Source: Planctomycetota bacterium (lineage in GTDB: Bacteria > Planctomycetota > Planctomycetia > Pirellulales > Pirellulaceae). Taken from it: a stretch of DNA of 64,000 nucleotides. The notes beneath the pieces were generated by a model. That model ran no database searches. It saw only the letters and a program-made list of their open reading frames with translations, and had not been told where the DNA came from. Numbering within the stretch: the first letter of the stretch is position 1; the number at the start of each line of letters is the position of its first letter. The stretch lies in assembly GCA_014238905.1 (NCBI GenBank), contig JABAAE010000001.1:294712-358711 (forward strand), given 5' to 3'. Positions 28,414 through 37,377 of this stretch are shown piece by piece. The position numbers were made by a program, and so were the translations under genes.

Positions 28414-28731
28414 TTACGCCATATCCTTGAGTGCCTTTAAAGGACGAACCTTGATAGCTCGGCTGGCTGGCTTGGCGTCAGCCCACTGCATTAAGCCAGT
28501 TCCAGGGTTTCGAACCTCACGACGTGGTTTGGCAGGAACGTCTTTGACATAGATCTTGCAAAGCCCGGGAACGGTGTATGCACCCGGCCCATTTTTTGCA
28601 ACCGCTTCCTCGATCTGTCCAGTCATCGCTTCCAAAACTGCGATGATGTCTTTCTTGGAAAGTTCGGTCGTCTCCGCCAAGCCGTTAATGATCTGGGTCT
28701 TTGTTAATGGTTTTTCATCGGCTTTCGCCAT
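28414..28731 (-). CDS. HU-family DNA-binding protein
   Basis: A 105-residue histone-like protein: KTQIINGLAETTELSKKDIIAVLEAM (helices), then GPGAYTVPGLCKIYVKDVPAKPRREVRNPGTG, the beta-arm region with the conserved RNPxTG. The C-terminal tail (IKVRPLKALKDM) completes the fold. It bends and packages DNA as a dimer. A strong Shine-Dalgarno site (AGGGAGGAAAG) precedes the ATG; a promoter candidate and an intrinsic terminator bracket a monocistronic unit. Confidence 0.93.
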   Translation of the reverse strand: MAKADEKPLTKTQIINGLAETTELSKKDIIAVLEAMTGQIEEAVAKNGPGAYTVPGLCKIYVKDVPAKPRREVRNPGTGLMQWADAKPASRAIKVRPLKALKDMA

Positions 28732-28808
28732 AATTACTTTCCTCCCTGAGAGGTTGATGCCACGGAATAAACTTCTTACAACACCGAAATTCGCTCGGCT
28801 GATGTTGA

Positions 28809-28836
28809 ATTAAAGTCCATGGAAACAGAAATTCAA
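28809..28836 (-). promoter_or_regulatory. Candidate sigma70-type promoter of the HU gene
   Basis: On the minus strand TTGAAT (28836-28831), a 16-base spacer and TTTAAT (28814-28809) match the -35 and -10 consensus at four and five of six positions. Transcription would begin near 28802, giving a leader of about 70 bases that includes the strong ribosome-binding site. Confidence 0.4.
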
Positions 28837-29562
28837 CTGGCGATCAGCCCGAAAACGGCCAAAAACCCCGAAAAACAGCCCATTATTCACAAAAAAACAA
28901 AAAAACGTCGGGAAAACGACTGTTTCACGCCACGCCGGCCACCACGAAACGGTTGAATTCTGGGGGAAACCAATCCCAATAAGCGACTGGTCGCCAATGA
29001 GATTTTATTCAACTGCTCGGTCAGGGCTAAGGATTTCTTTGTTCAAATGGATCTATCTTGATCGTAGAATTCCCTAAACCACCTGCTCCGCCGCAGTTCG
29101 TTTGCGTCACCATCGCCATCAGGCGATTGACCGATCCATTGGACAAACCGTTCAATTCTCTTTTATTCACCAGAGGGCGCGGATATCGGTCCGAGCAATG
29201 GAAAAGCTCTCCGATGATCCGAAAGTGAACGCTGCTCCTTTCGTCTTCACCTCAATAGGGAAACCAAGCCAGTTACAACGACGTCTTCCAACACCCATGG
29301 GGAAAAGTCCATCAAACTGATGACGATCCTCAAATGCTCAATGGAGCGGTGAAAAGAGCGGACCCAAAAAAATCCAACGGAAAGAAACCTAATCAATATT
29401 AAGGTCCGGATTTCTCCGAGAATCCCTCCTCCGATCAACCCGTGCTGTCGGCCGACTTCTACTTGGCAAAAAAATCTCATGGTGATTCCGTATTCGAACC
29501 ATTTGCCATAAAATCAAAGCAGTTCAGAATTCACTCCCTCTGCCTGAAAAACAAAAATTAAA
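28837..29562. other. Long gap between divergent HU and DUF1844 genes
   Basis: More than 700 bases without a supported gene. I see A-runs at 28890-28905, a small perfect hairpin (ATCGCC/GGCGAT, 29112-29127) and a weak 77-codon frame on the minus strand (29247-29480) that looks unconvincing. No tRNA or known RNA motif was recognised. Confidence 0.45.
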
Positions 29563-30003
29563 ATGTCAGAAGAAGAGACAAAATTCACCGTCGACGACGA
29601 CTGGAAGAGCCAAGTCGAGCAGGAAAAACAAACATCACAAAAAGACGAACCATCCGATCCGGATGGCAGTGGTCAGGATGAAAATGCATCCCAACTACCC
29701 GAGGCGTCCATCACAACCCTCATTACAACTCTGGCGATGCAGGCTGGAGTTGCCATGGGCCAATTTCCTGATCCCGCAACTGGACAACCCCAAATCAACA
29801 AACCCTTGGCAAAACACTTCATTGATTCGTTAGCGGTGTTGGAGGAAAAGACAAAAGGGAATCTTGAAAAAGAAGAAGAGGCCATGCTTCACAGTACGGT
29901 CCATCAATTCCGTATGGCTTTTATTTCAATGCCTGATTCAGTCCCAGTGGAGGACACAAGTCAAAACCAACCCGAGAAAAAGTCCACCATCGAATTGCCA
30001 TAG
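29563..30003 (+). CDS. DUF1844 domain protein
   Basis: A 146-residue acidic protein. The central part ITTLITTLAMQAGVAMGQFPDPATGQPQINKPLAKHFIDSLAVLEEKTKGNLEKEE matches the DUF1844 family, a short helical domain found in planctomycetes and other bacteria and of unknown function. The N-terminal 45 residues and the last 25 are polar and probably disordered. No signal peptide or membrane segment is visible. It precedes a secreted protein on the same strand. Confidence 0.85.
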   Translation: MSEEETKFTVDDDWKSQVEQEKQTSQKDEPSDPDGSGQDENASQLPEASITTLITTLAMQAGVAMGQFPDPATGQPQINKPLAKHFIDSLAVLEEKTKGNLEKEEEAMLHSTVHQFRMAFISMPDSVPVEDTSQNQPEKKSTIELP

Positions 30004-30079
30004 CCGCCAAGGTCGAATGGTTATTCCCCAGAGTTTCTCATGACCGGTTGCCCAGTGATGTCGCAAGGTTGAGTTGCCC

Positions 30080-30874
30080 ATGCCCAAGCAGATCAAAACA
30101 GCCGTATTCAGCGTTGTTCTTCTTGCCGCACTGGGGTCAACCACCGTCAGGGCTCAGGTGTCATTTTCAACCCCGTCAGACCGCCTTTCAGGTCTTTCGC
30201 TTGCTGACCTCGCCGAATACCGAGATTTAGCCGAAGAGCTTTCCGAAATCCAAAACCGTGGGGCTAGAAATCTATCGGTGAGACTTTACTTGATTGGCGC
30301 CTTTCATAGCACCGGGGCTCTCCGAAGGAGTTGTCTGCGAGGCCTGGTGGATGTAGCCCGCACCGAGCAAGAACGGGATCAGCTGAGGATTCTTGCTTAT
30401 TTGACCGACCCCTATTTTGCGGACTGGATCACCAAAGCCGGAAATCAAAAAGATCCCAGGCAACGCCTGGATGGAGAAACGGGAATCGAGACAACACCCA
30501 AAACGAAGCTTTTGGATGCGCTGCTTTCCATCCGGCAGGGCAAGCCGTTACGAGCCAAAAAAATCCTGGAAGATCCCCAGGTTCAGCAACTGTTTTCCAA
30601 ATTTGAAGCCCAAATGAAAATCGGTGATTTGATGAGGGCCTGTAATCAGGCAGAGATTTCTGACGCGACGCTCGCCAGATTACTTTCTATTGATCTTGAA
30701 TTACGATTTGGTGAAGTCCCTGAGAATCGCCTAAAAGATCGAGCTCAATGGAGTGCACTGTTTAAGGGAACTCTACCCGGTCGCTTACAGGCAATCACGA
30801 TGGGAACGATCACCGAATTCGACCCCACAAAGTCAACTTATCGCAATGGGATTTGGCAAAAACCACTCAAATAG
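30080..30874 (+). CDS. Secreted hypothetical protein
   Basis: A 264-residue protein from the ATG at 30080 (TTG two codons earlier is the alternative). The signal peptide is MPKQIKTAVFSVVLLAALGSTTVRA with cleavage before QVSF. The mature part is helical and charged, with repeats of the form SLADLAEYRDLAEELSEI and LRILAYLTDPYFADWI, loosely like a repeat scaffold. I do not recognise the family. It ends in a small hairpin (AGTCT/AGACT, 30873-30887) followed by CTATTTT, a weak terminator. Confidence 0.7.
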   Translation: MPKQIKTAVFSVVLLAALGSTTVRAQVSFSTPSDRLSGLSLADLAEYRDLAEELSEIQNRGARNLSVRLYLIGAFHSTGALRRSCLRGLVDVARTEQERDQLRILAYLTDPYFADWITKAGNQKDPRQRLDGETGIETTPKTKLLDALLSIRQGKPLRAKKILEDPQVQQLFSKFEAQMKIGDLMRACNQAEISDATLARLLSIDLELRFGEVPENRLKDRAQWSALFKGTLPGRLQAITMGTITEFDPTKSTYRNGIWQKPLK

Positions 30875-31001
30875 TCTGTAATAGACTCTATTTTGCCAAC
30901 AATTGGACTAATCCCGGTTTGCGAAAATCGGTCGTTTTTCTATTCTGTCAGGGGATAAACCCTTCGGACATGCTCCGGCTTCGATTACGTCAAGGATTGA
31001 T

Positions 31002-31679
31002 ATGAGATTGAAACCAATACGAAAGATTCGCAAACTGATTCAACGCAGCTTTCTATACCGAAAATACGCTGAAAACGCTTTGTCTGGAAAACAATTTGAA
31101 TTCAATGAAAAAGCGTATCCCTACTTTATCCACTCTCACAATTACACCTGGACCAACGAGAGAGCGGTCGAACTGGCGATTGCACGGGACGAAATTCAGT
31201 CCAGAACAGCGGGTCGCACTCTGGAAGTAGGAAACGTCACGCGACATTACTTTGCGACCGAGCACGACGTGGTTGACAAGTACGAAAAAGCCAGCGGCAT
31301 CCTCAATGTCGATATTGTTGATTTCCATCCTGAGAAAAATTACGACTTTGTTTTCGCAATTTCAACATTGGAACATGTCGGCTGGGACCGGGACCGACGG
31401 GAAGGGGACAAGATTCCAATCGCGGTTGAAAAACTCAAGCAGCTGCTGAATCCCGGGGGTGAACTACTCATCACCGTCCCGATTGGATTTAATTCTTTCC
31501 TTGATGATTTCTTAGCCGAGCAAAGTCTGGGATTCAATGAAATCCATTTTTTGAAACGAATCTCACACACTAACCAATGGCAACAAGCAGATTGGGATGG
31601 TGTAAGTGGCACCCACTACAACTCGCCCTTTAACAACGCCAATGCCATTGCGGTCGCCCGGTATACACGGGCCGCCTGA
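31002..31679 (+). CDS. SAM-dependent methyltransferase-like protein
   Basis: A 225-residue class I methyltransferase-like fold. Motif I is degenerate (AGRTLEVGNVTRHY), motif II-like acidic position in LNVDIVDFHPEKNYDFVFAISTLEHVGWD, and a post-motif LLNPGGELLITVPIG. The N-terminus is basic. The substrate is unknown; proteins of this shape often sit in glycan or lipid modification loci, but no such cluster surrounds it here. Confidence 0.8.
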   Translation: MRLKPIRKIRKLIQRSFLYRKYAENALSGKQFEFNEKAYPYFIHSHNYTWTNERAVELAIARDEIQSRTAGRTLEVGNVTRHYFATEHDVVDKYEKASGILNVDIVDFHPEKNYDFVFAISTLEHVGWDRDRREGDKIPIAVEKLKQLLNPGGELLITVPIGFNSFLDDFLAEQSLGFNEIHFLKRISHTNQWQQADWDGVSGTHYNSPFNNANAIAVARYTRAA

Positions 31680-31742
31680 ACTGTTTCTTGCAAACTGGCC
31701 CATCGACGTTTTGATCCAATAAAACAACCATCTAGGATCGGT

Positions 31743-33326
31743 TTAAGACAAGGAAACTGCTGTACGATCTTCCAGGTTGGGTCGAAACATTGCCAACAAA
31801 GCCAGTGGCAAGTACCAAGCCATCAACAGTCCACCATCGAATCCATGCCAAAACTGTACCGCAATCATCAACGCTGCCGAGCAACTTAAAAGCGTCCCCA
31901 GATTTTTCTGAGCAGGCCAAACGGCAAAAGAAAGGCTCATACAAATAAAGGCTGCGATAATCGGGATACGAAAACTCGCATCCAGGCTACCCTTCTCCCA
32001 AATACCGTTCAGGTTTTCCATAATCGGCGTCCAAGCGCCAAACATAGCCTGAAGATTTTCAAAATAATGGGCGGGTGTCGCGGATGTGAAAACCAGTGTC
32101 AACGCCAGCGCGGCTAACATCACGACAAAACCGATCAGGAACCCCCTGACTCCCCGGTGCCAATAAAAGCTGAACCATAGGGGCAATAAAAATAACGGGT
32201 AATACGCCAGTCCCATGGCCAACCCGATGAAAATGCCTGCTAAGCCGGGACGTCGGTAGCAGACAACAGCCCAGACCAAGGCAGCAGCCGGCAAAATGTG
32301 AATGATCCGTCCTGTCATTTCTGCCGTGTAGGGCATGATCAGGTACAACGTCACAATTCCGATTCCCATCCGGGTGTTACTGAAATGCAAGTATCCAATC
32401 AGGTAGATGCCAACAACAATCAGCAACTGTCCCAAGATCGCCATGATCTTGGCAATCACGCCTAAGGAAATATTAGTATTTCGCTCAGCTTCATCTTCCT
32501 CAGAGGGTGCGGCCAGATCATTGGACCCTTTAAAGTTATTTTCCGCCACAAAAGTCGGAATGACCGGGATGAGAAACAACAACCGATAGCCGGGACCGTG
32601 TGTCGCCCCCTGACTGGTTGCCTTGGCGGTCGCAAGCTCTTTACCACTCTCAGCAGCGATGATATCGTCTCGGGCCACCGACGCGGTGACAATATTGGCA
32701 ATCAGAAAAACAAGCAGGATAATGGTCAAGAAGGTCAAACCAGAGAATTCAAGATTGGGTTCCAATAAAGGCCTGCGAATCATGTACGGATCCAACACCA
32801 TACGAATCAACAAGGCGAATCCAATTACGAACAACCAAACGTAACCGTAGAACTGCAGTTTCTGATACTCCTGAACCTTTGTGTTGAGACCGAGAATCTT
32901 TTGCTTGACCATATTAACAGCGACCCCGTCGACAACCTCTGATCGTCGTTCGCCTGTCTTGACCTGGCTGTCATCGATACCGGTTGGGGTGGGCGGGACA
33001 CTGCCGTTTTGAGAGGACCCGACGGCCCCTTGGAGACTCTCATCCTCTTCGACCGGAAACTGGCTTGCCTGCTCTTGATTGAGCGCCACCGTTTCATCGG
33101 GCAACAGTCGCGTCAAGTTTCTGATTTCAGGTTCGATTTCCTGCCGATGGTCGTTTCCAAATTGGACGATTAATAGTCCCGGTGTCAGAAGAGTCAGCAA
33201 GCACAGATCGAGATTTCGAACGCTGAGGAATCGGCCAAATTTGAAGAAAAGACTCAGCATCAGGATGGACGAAAGATAAGCCCAGCTCGATGGTGGAATC
33301 ACCTCATAACGAAATACTTCTGCCAT
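31743..33326 (-). CDS. Large polytopic membrane protein of unknown function
   Basis: A 527-residue protein with two N-terminal membrane segments, a polar loop rich in Ser/Glu/Gln (about residues 65-145), then about ten more hydrophobic segments; motifs such as MPYTAEMTGRIIHILPAAALVW and WHRGVRGFLIGF are reminiscent of DUF2029/GT87-type mannosyltransferase-like proteins. No catalytic Asp pair can be assigned with confidence. It is divergent from nhaA. Confidence 0.75.
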   Translation of the reverse strand: MAEVFRYEVIPPSSWAYLSSILMLSLFFKFGRFLSVRNLDLCLLTLLTPGLLIVQFGNDHRQEIEPEIRNLTRLLPDETVALNQEQASQFPVEEDESLQGAVGSSQNGSVPPTPTGIDDSQVKTGERRSEVVDGVAVNMVKQKILGLNTKVQEYQKLQFYGYVWLFVIGFALLIRMVLDPYMIRRPLLEPNLEFSGLTFLTIILLVFLIANIVTASVARDDIIAAESGKELATAKATSQGATHGPGYRLLFLIPVIPTFVAENNFKGSNDLAAPSEEDEAERNTNISLGVIAKIMAILGQLLIVVGIYLIGYLHFSNTRMGIGIVTLYLIMPYTAEMTGRIIHILPAAALVWAVVCYRRPGLAGIFIGLAMGLAYYPLFLLPLWFSFYWHRGVRGFLIGFVVMLAALALTLVFTSATPAHYFENLQAMFGAWTPIMENLNGIWEKGSLDASFRIPIIAAFICMSLSFAVWPAQKNLGTLLSCSAALMIAVQFWHGFDGGLLMAWYLPLALLAMFRPNLEDRTAVSLS

Positions 33327-33727
33327 GCGGCTCTGTACCCTGGGAAAACGGTTCGTTCTCGCGATATGATATAAATTCTGACCTAGTCACAGGATACGAT
33401 GATTTTGTTGAAGTTCAAACCCCTGCAAACAAGGACTTTCTGGGTCTTGGAGTGAATTGGGCCCTTTTAGGTGGGAAAGCTGCAGGCCAGCCTCTTCCAT
33501 CGACGATTTCACGCAAATCCCAGGCTATCCTGAGTTTGATTCCAGACCAAAATGGTAGATTCAAATCTATTTTTCACAATAACTGTCGATTGTTAATATT
33601 GCGGATTTGTGTTAAACATTTTCTTTTTTTGCGCCTCGTATATTTCACGCCACAGCCGGATTTTGATTTTCTTTCACGTTAACAGAACATCTCAGCTTCG
33701 CAGAACAAAAGGTCGCCTTACAAAATC
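33327..33727. other. Intergenic region between divergent genes
   Basis: About 400 AT-rich bases upstream of nhaA (plus) and the polytopic membrane gene (minus). A 130-codon plus-strand frame (33290-33682) starts inside the membrane gene and has no protein-like features. I see no clear promoter. Confidence 0.45.
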
Positions 33728-35062
33728 ATGTCCTCTGATCACCCCCCAACCAACAAGGTCCTCTATCTTGCCCAAGAGTTTTCCATCCCGCTTTTGCTGG
33801 GTGTCTTGGTAGCATTAATCGTCGCCAACGCCGCTCCAAAGCAATACCAACAGATCGTCCATCACACCTATGATTTTTTTGGCAACCAAAACGACGGTCC
33901 AGCGGAATCCGATTCCAAGACAAATCATGCAGATGATGAACACGAAAACGATGAACACGAAAACGATGAACACGGCGGCCACTCCGATTGGACGCACTAC
34001 CTGAGCTTACACTTCTTGATCAATGACATTTTCATGGTTCTTTTCTTTGGAATCGCGGCCAAAGAAATTACCGAAAGCTGCCTCCCGGGTGGTGCCTTGA
34101 ATCCGATGTCCAAAGCCATCAATCCGTTGATGGGAACTATCGGTGGGGTTGTTGGTCCAGTGGGAGTCTATTTGATATTGAACCAGTGGGTCATGGGTGA
34201 CCCCGCATGGACAAATGGGTGGGGAATTCCAACAGCGACAGATATCGCCTTGGCCTGGCTGGTTGCCCGGATTATTTTCGGCGTTGGCCATCCTGCAATC
34301 AGTTTTCTTTTATTACTGGCTGTTGCTGACGATGGCATTGGTTTGATGATTATCGCCATTTTCTACCCCACACAAGATCCAGAATGGCTCAATGTCCTCT
34401 GGTTGATTCCTGGAATTGCCGTCGCTTACGGGTTGAGGCTAAAAAACGTACAGGCATGGTCGCCTTATATCCTGATTGGAGGCGCATTCAGTTGGTGGGG
34501 GCTTTATAGCGCCCATCTGCATCCGGCACTGGCCCTGGTTCCAATCGTCCCGTTTCTTCCAGGTCCGGGTTACGATGAGGGACTTTTCCAGGATGATCTA
34601 TCGACGGAAGAATCAGACCCGTTAAATCGATTCGAGCATGACTTGAAACTCCCGGTTGATTTTGGTTTGTTCTTTTTTGCCTTTGCCAACGCCGGGGTCG
34701 AATTTACCAGCATGAACAATCTCACATGGATCGTTTTTCTATCATTGCTGGTTGGAAAAACTGTTGGGATTACGTTGTTCTCGTGGGTGGCTATGGTTGT
34801 TGGTTTTCCTTTACCAACCGGTATGAAGATCAAGCATCTTTTTGTGGCTGGCATCATTGCCGGACTCGGATTGACTGTTGCTCTGTTTGTCGCTGGCCAA
34901 GCATTTCAGAACGATTCCCTACAGGGCGCATCAAAAATGGGTGCCTTATTTTCCGGGGGAATTGCCTTTATCGCCATCGCAGCCGGAAAAATGCTGGGAG
35001 TAAAAGATCACGTCTCCACCAAACAGACCGCTCCGCAGAACAGCGAAGACACCCAACCCTAA
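33728..35062 (+). CDS. nhaA: Na+/H+ antiporter NhaA
   Basis: A 444-residue member of the NhaA family: TATDIALAW with Asp172 (equivalent to E. coli Asp133 region) and the adjacent Asp201-Asp202 in AVADDGIGL, the ion-binding pair of E. coli Asp163-Asp164. About eleven hydrophobic segments. It is longer than E. coli NhaA (388) because of a polar insert after the first membrane segment (about residues 50-88) with a tandem Asp/Glu/His/Asn repeat, which may lie on the outside face. It exchanges sodium for protons across the inner membrane. Confidence 0.94.
   Translation: MSSDHPPTNKVLYLAQEFSIPLLLGVLVALIVANAAPKQYQQIVHHTYDFFGNQNDGPAESDSKTNHADDEHENDEHENDEHGGHSDWTHYLSLHFLINDIFMVLFFGIAAKEITESCLPGGALNPMSKAINPLMGTIGGVVGPVGVYLILNQWVMGDPAWTNGWGIPTATDIALAWLVARIIFGVGHPAISFLLLLAVADDGIGLMIIAIFYPTQDPEWLNVLWLIPGIAVAYGLRLKNVQAWSPYILIGGAFSWWGLYSAHLHPALALVPIVPFLPGPGYDEGLFQDDLSTEESDPLNRFEHDLKLPVDFGLFFFAFANAGVEFTSMNNLTWIVFLSLLVGKTVGITLFSWVAMVVGFPLPTGMKIKHLFVAGIIAGLGLTVALFVAGQAFQNDSLQGASKMGALFSGGIAFIAIAAGKMLGVKDHVSTKQTAPQNSEDTQP
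33935..33973 (+). repeat. 15-bp tandem repeat inside nhaA coding Asp-Glu-His-Glu-Asn
   Basis: Two full units of GATGAACACGAAAAC (33935-33949, 33950-33964) and a partial third (33965-33973). The repeat keeps frame and adds an acidic/His-rich stretch (DEHENDEHENDEH) to the first loop of NhaA. Confidence 0.9.
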
Positions 35063-35243
35063 ACCTGGGGGCCGCGTTCTATCAATGTTGAAAAAATTCC
35101 GAGAACGCCGTAAACGTGCTTTTCGTTAAGCAACCGAGGATCGATAATCATTTTCAATCCGCTACGGCAACTACCCTGCCGTTGTGGAATTAGAAGAGTG
35201 GACAGTTTGCGGATGGCTTTGACAGGTTGGAGAATGCATCACC

Positions 35244-35510
35244 ATGTTCCAAATCGACGAAAAAATCGAATATCAGCGTATACAGCAATTTGCCAGCCAG
35301 GTTTCCAATATATCGAATCGATTGACAAACGAGCTGGAAGAACATTTTGAGAATGATCAAAGCGACGAATTCTATTCAGGCCTGCTAGCCGGTTATTCCA
35401 ACGCGTTTTCCGCGATCCAAAATGATGAGCTATCAGAATCTGATCAGCAATCTCTCCTAGGAGCCTTGGTTGCATTTATTGCCGACAAAATCGCCAAGCG
35501 GGGATTGTAA
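35244..35510 (+). CDS. Small hypothetical protein
   Basis: An 88-residue acidic protein, probably all helical (YQRIQQFASQVSNISNRLTNELEEHF, LAGYSNAFSAIQ, LLGALVAFIADKIAKRGL). I do not recognise a family. It is preferred to the 78-codon frame on the opposite strand (35239-35475) because it has an ATG and a protein-like composition. A strong intrinsic terminator lies 230 bases downstream. Confidence 0.55.
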   Translation: MFQIDEKIEYQRIQQFASQVSNISNRLTNELEEHFENDQSDEFYSGLLAGYSNAFSAIQNDELSESDQQSLLGALVAFIADKIAKRGL

Positions 35511-35740
35511 AAAGTGAAGGCTGTTGAAGTCAAACGATCCTGAAAGTCCGTCTGGGGAATACCGCAAGGCTGATCGCTTGTGTGTTTTTTTGGTGATCTT
35601 GGGTTGCGATCTTCTCCTGTTGTTCCAATCTGACCTACAGTTTCAAGAACTCTTCGCTAGGTAAGCGGCAGCGATGGAGTTTTGGACAACACTTTTGGAA
35701 CTCTTGTTTAACCGTCTCCCCTCAGGCTGGTTAAACGACT
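35511..35740 (+). other. Gap ahead of an intrinsic terminator, possible 3' UTR or small RNA
   Basis: About 230 bases between the small hypothetical gene and the terminator. There is no ORF of note. A T-run at 35585-35591 and short inverted repeats (for example CAAG/CTTG around 35566-35581) are present. Either a long 3' UTR or an independent small RNA; I recognise no known RNA family. Confidence 0.35.
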
Positions 35741-35776
35741 AAAAGGAGAGGCAGTTATTCTGTCTCTCCTTTTTTT
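35741..35776 (+). terminator. Strong intrinsic terminator
   Basis: AAAAGGAGAGGCAG (35741-35754) pairs with CTGTCTCTCCTTTT (35760-35773) through 14 pairs including one G-U, with a 5-base loop, and the T-tract continues to 35776. Confidence 0.9.
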
Positions 35777-35880
35777 GATCAACCTCCGCTCAAAAAAAAC
35801 GCTGCCAAAATAAAGAACGATCCAAAACAATCCATTGATAATCTTTGGTGATCCCCAGACTTATAGACAATAAAATCACA

Positions 35881-35948
35881 TTGCTTGGGTCACTAGGTTG
35901 CTTGGGTCACTAGGTTGCTTGGGTCACTAGGTTGCTTGGATCGTCAGG
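35881..35948. repeat. 17-bp tandem repeat, about four copies
   Basis: Three exact units TTGCTTGGGTCACTAGG (35881-35897, 35898-35914, 35915-35931) and a diverged fourth (35932-35948). There are no spacers, so it is not a CRISPR. It lies 30 bases downstream of the HPF gene's 3' end (minus strand). Confidence 0.95.
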
Positions 35949-35979
35949 TTATTTGAGATTGAGATCGACGGCCCATCAA

Positions 35980-36318
35980 TCACATTCGCGATAAGTGATG
36001 CCGGATGTTTCGGGAGCTATTTTTACGATCCAGCAAATGAGCAATCGCATGCTTCACTTTGTAGACCGCTGCCGACAGAACGCCATTGGGGGTATCCGAT
36101 TTGGCCGCAATGTGAATCGTTTTTCCTCGATTGGGATGAACTTGAATTCGACAACTGCCACAAAACTCGCCAGACCCTTCTTTCTCGTCCTCGATATGAA
36201 TATCGACACTGCGTATAAGACGTGTGAATTTGTCGAGGGAACCAGCGATTCGTTTCAAAACTAGACCTTGAAAAGCTGGAGTGTCTTTGACGTTTTTAAG
36301 GTGGAGATTCACTTGCAT
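35980..36318 (-). CDS. HPF/RaiA-type ribosome hibernation factor
   Basis: A 112-residue protein with the beta-alpha-beta-beta-beta-alpha pattern of HPF/YfiA proteins: MQVNLHLKNVKDTPAFQGLVLKRI, SVDIHIEDEKEG, CRIQVHPNRGKTIHIAAKSDTPNGVLSAAVYKVKHAI. It binds the 30S decoding region to inactivate ribosomes in slow growth. It is the short form without the C-terminal dimerisation domain of long HPF. No sigma-54 gene is adjacent. Confidence 0.85.
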   Translation of the reverse strand: MQVNLHLKNVKDTPAFQGLVLKRIAGSLDKFTRLIRSVDIHIEDEKEGSGEFCGSCRIQVHPNRGKTIHIAAKSDTPNGVLSAAVYKVKHAIAHLLDRKNSSRNIRHHLSRM

Positions 36319-36699
36319 AAGTCGTTTCCTCTTTGATTCAAGTTGAAGACCAATTCAGAAAAAATACTTAACGGCTTAATCGATACCCTTCCTTCCCTAT
36401 TCCGTTATCATTTGATGGAGATTTCTGTAGAACAAACATGGTTAAGGGGCGTTTTTTTCACCAAGAACCGTCCTAAAGCGATCATGGCTCGCTTTAACCA
36501 CTCTATTAAGTCTATCTTTCTTTCACTTTCTTGCCAAGAATAATCACCAAAATACTGAGAATTCGCCTCCGTTTGAGGCACAGTCGAACAAAAAAATAGA
36601 GTCGGTTAAATAAAGTCGGCGGCTTAGCTCGATCGAGAGGGCAAACCTGTATATTGGAGATTCAACTCTTCCGCTTCTAGTTCATTGTGAAGACTCCCC
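36319..36699. other. Intergenic region between divergent genes
   Basis: About 380 bases upstream of HPF (minus) and the small membrane-anchored protein (plus). A 66-codon TTG-start frame at 36343-36543 shows no protein-like features. An AT-rich element TATATT near 36650 could be a -10 site for the plus-strand gene; no -35 is clear. Confidence 0.4.
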
Positions 36700-36732
36700 A
36701 TTTCTGATCAATCCGCGAAAAAAACATGGTGG

Positions 36733-37122
36733 GTGCCAAGCGGCATTTTAATCACCGCTCTGGTGCTCTGGTTCGGATATCCTCAATCTGAATTTTCGGC
36801 TAGATGGCTGCAAAACCGAGCCCTCCTTGAGTTTCAGACCAATTCCGAATCTCTTGATGCCTTCCTTGAAGATCCGACTGGTACGCAATGCCAAAGGCTA
36901 CACCACGACAAGAGAATCGCGTTAAAATCAGGAAAATATGTTGTTTCAGTGAGCGCCATTCCGGGTGGTAAAAAGGTACTTGTGGAGTCGGTCCTCCTAT
37001 ACCGGGGAGAGCATCGTATTCTCAATGTCGACTTTCAATTGGTAAAATCGAGGGAACAGTCCAAAATCGTTTCGTCGAAACTCTTGGCACCCTCCCATCC
37101 AGTTTCCGATGATCATCAATAG
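36733..37122 (+). CDS. Small membrane-anchored hypothetical protein
   Basis: A 129-residue protein starting at GTG 36733. The frame continues upstream to 36694 and encodes SDQSAKKTWW, which looks natural in front of the hydrophobic segment VPSGILITALVLWFGYP, but the only start-like codon there is ATT at 36700. The true start may therefore be unusual or the GTG is used. The soluble part (RALLEFQTNSESLDAF..., GKYVVSVSAIPGGKKVLVES) has no recognised domain. Confidence 0.55.
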   Translation: MPSGILITALVLWFGYPQSEFSARWLQNRALLEFQTNSESLDAFLEDPTGTQCQRLHHDKRIALKSGKYVVSVSAIPGGKKVLVESVLLYRGEHRILNVDFQLVKSREQSKIVSSKLLAPSHPVSDDHQ

Positions 37123-37377
37123 TCCCCTGGCCGATGTCAAAAAAAATTCGCGTTAAAGGGCCCACCGGTTGGCACCTCGCAAAATCCCAACCACCCCGGA
37201 GCCCAATCCAGCTGAATAAGTTGACCTGATTTCAGATGTCGATAGATCTCCTATACTTCATTCAAGTCTTATTGCAATGATGACATTGCAATCATCCCAT
37301 CATCTGGTTCTTCGATTGGCCAATCGCGTTTCGAAGAGCGGAATGCCCCTGCAACCTTTGTTGATTCGAAAGAGAAT

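Noticed and set aside
28890-28920. A-runs with a 4-bp hairpin upstream of HU as a minus-strand terminator
   Set aside because: The stem is only four pairs and no gene ends nearby on that strand.
29247-29480. 77-codon frame on the minus strand upstream of HU
   Set aside because: It has an ATG but no ribosome-binding site, unusual Phe/Ile/Leu/Arg composition and no domain; too weak to call.
29465-29485. GGTTCGAATAC on the minus strand as a tRNA T-loop
   Set aside because: The flanking bases cannot form the five-pair T stem or an acceptor stem.
33290-33682. 130-codon frame on the plus strand between the membrane gene and nhaA
   Set aside because: It begins inside the opposite-strand gene and has no protein-like features.
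35239-35475. 78-codon minus-strand frame overlapping the 88-residue gene
   Set aside because: The plus-strand gene has an ATG and better composition; the minus frame is its shadow.
35881-35948. Repeat considered as a CRISPR array
   Set aside because: Units are directly joined with no spacers and are only 17 bases.
36343-36543. 66-codon frame upstream of the small membrane-anchored gene
   Set aside because: TTG start, no ribosome-binding site and no recognisable family.
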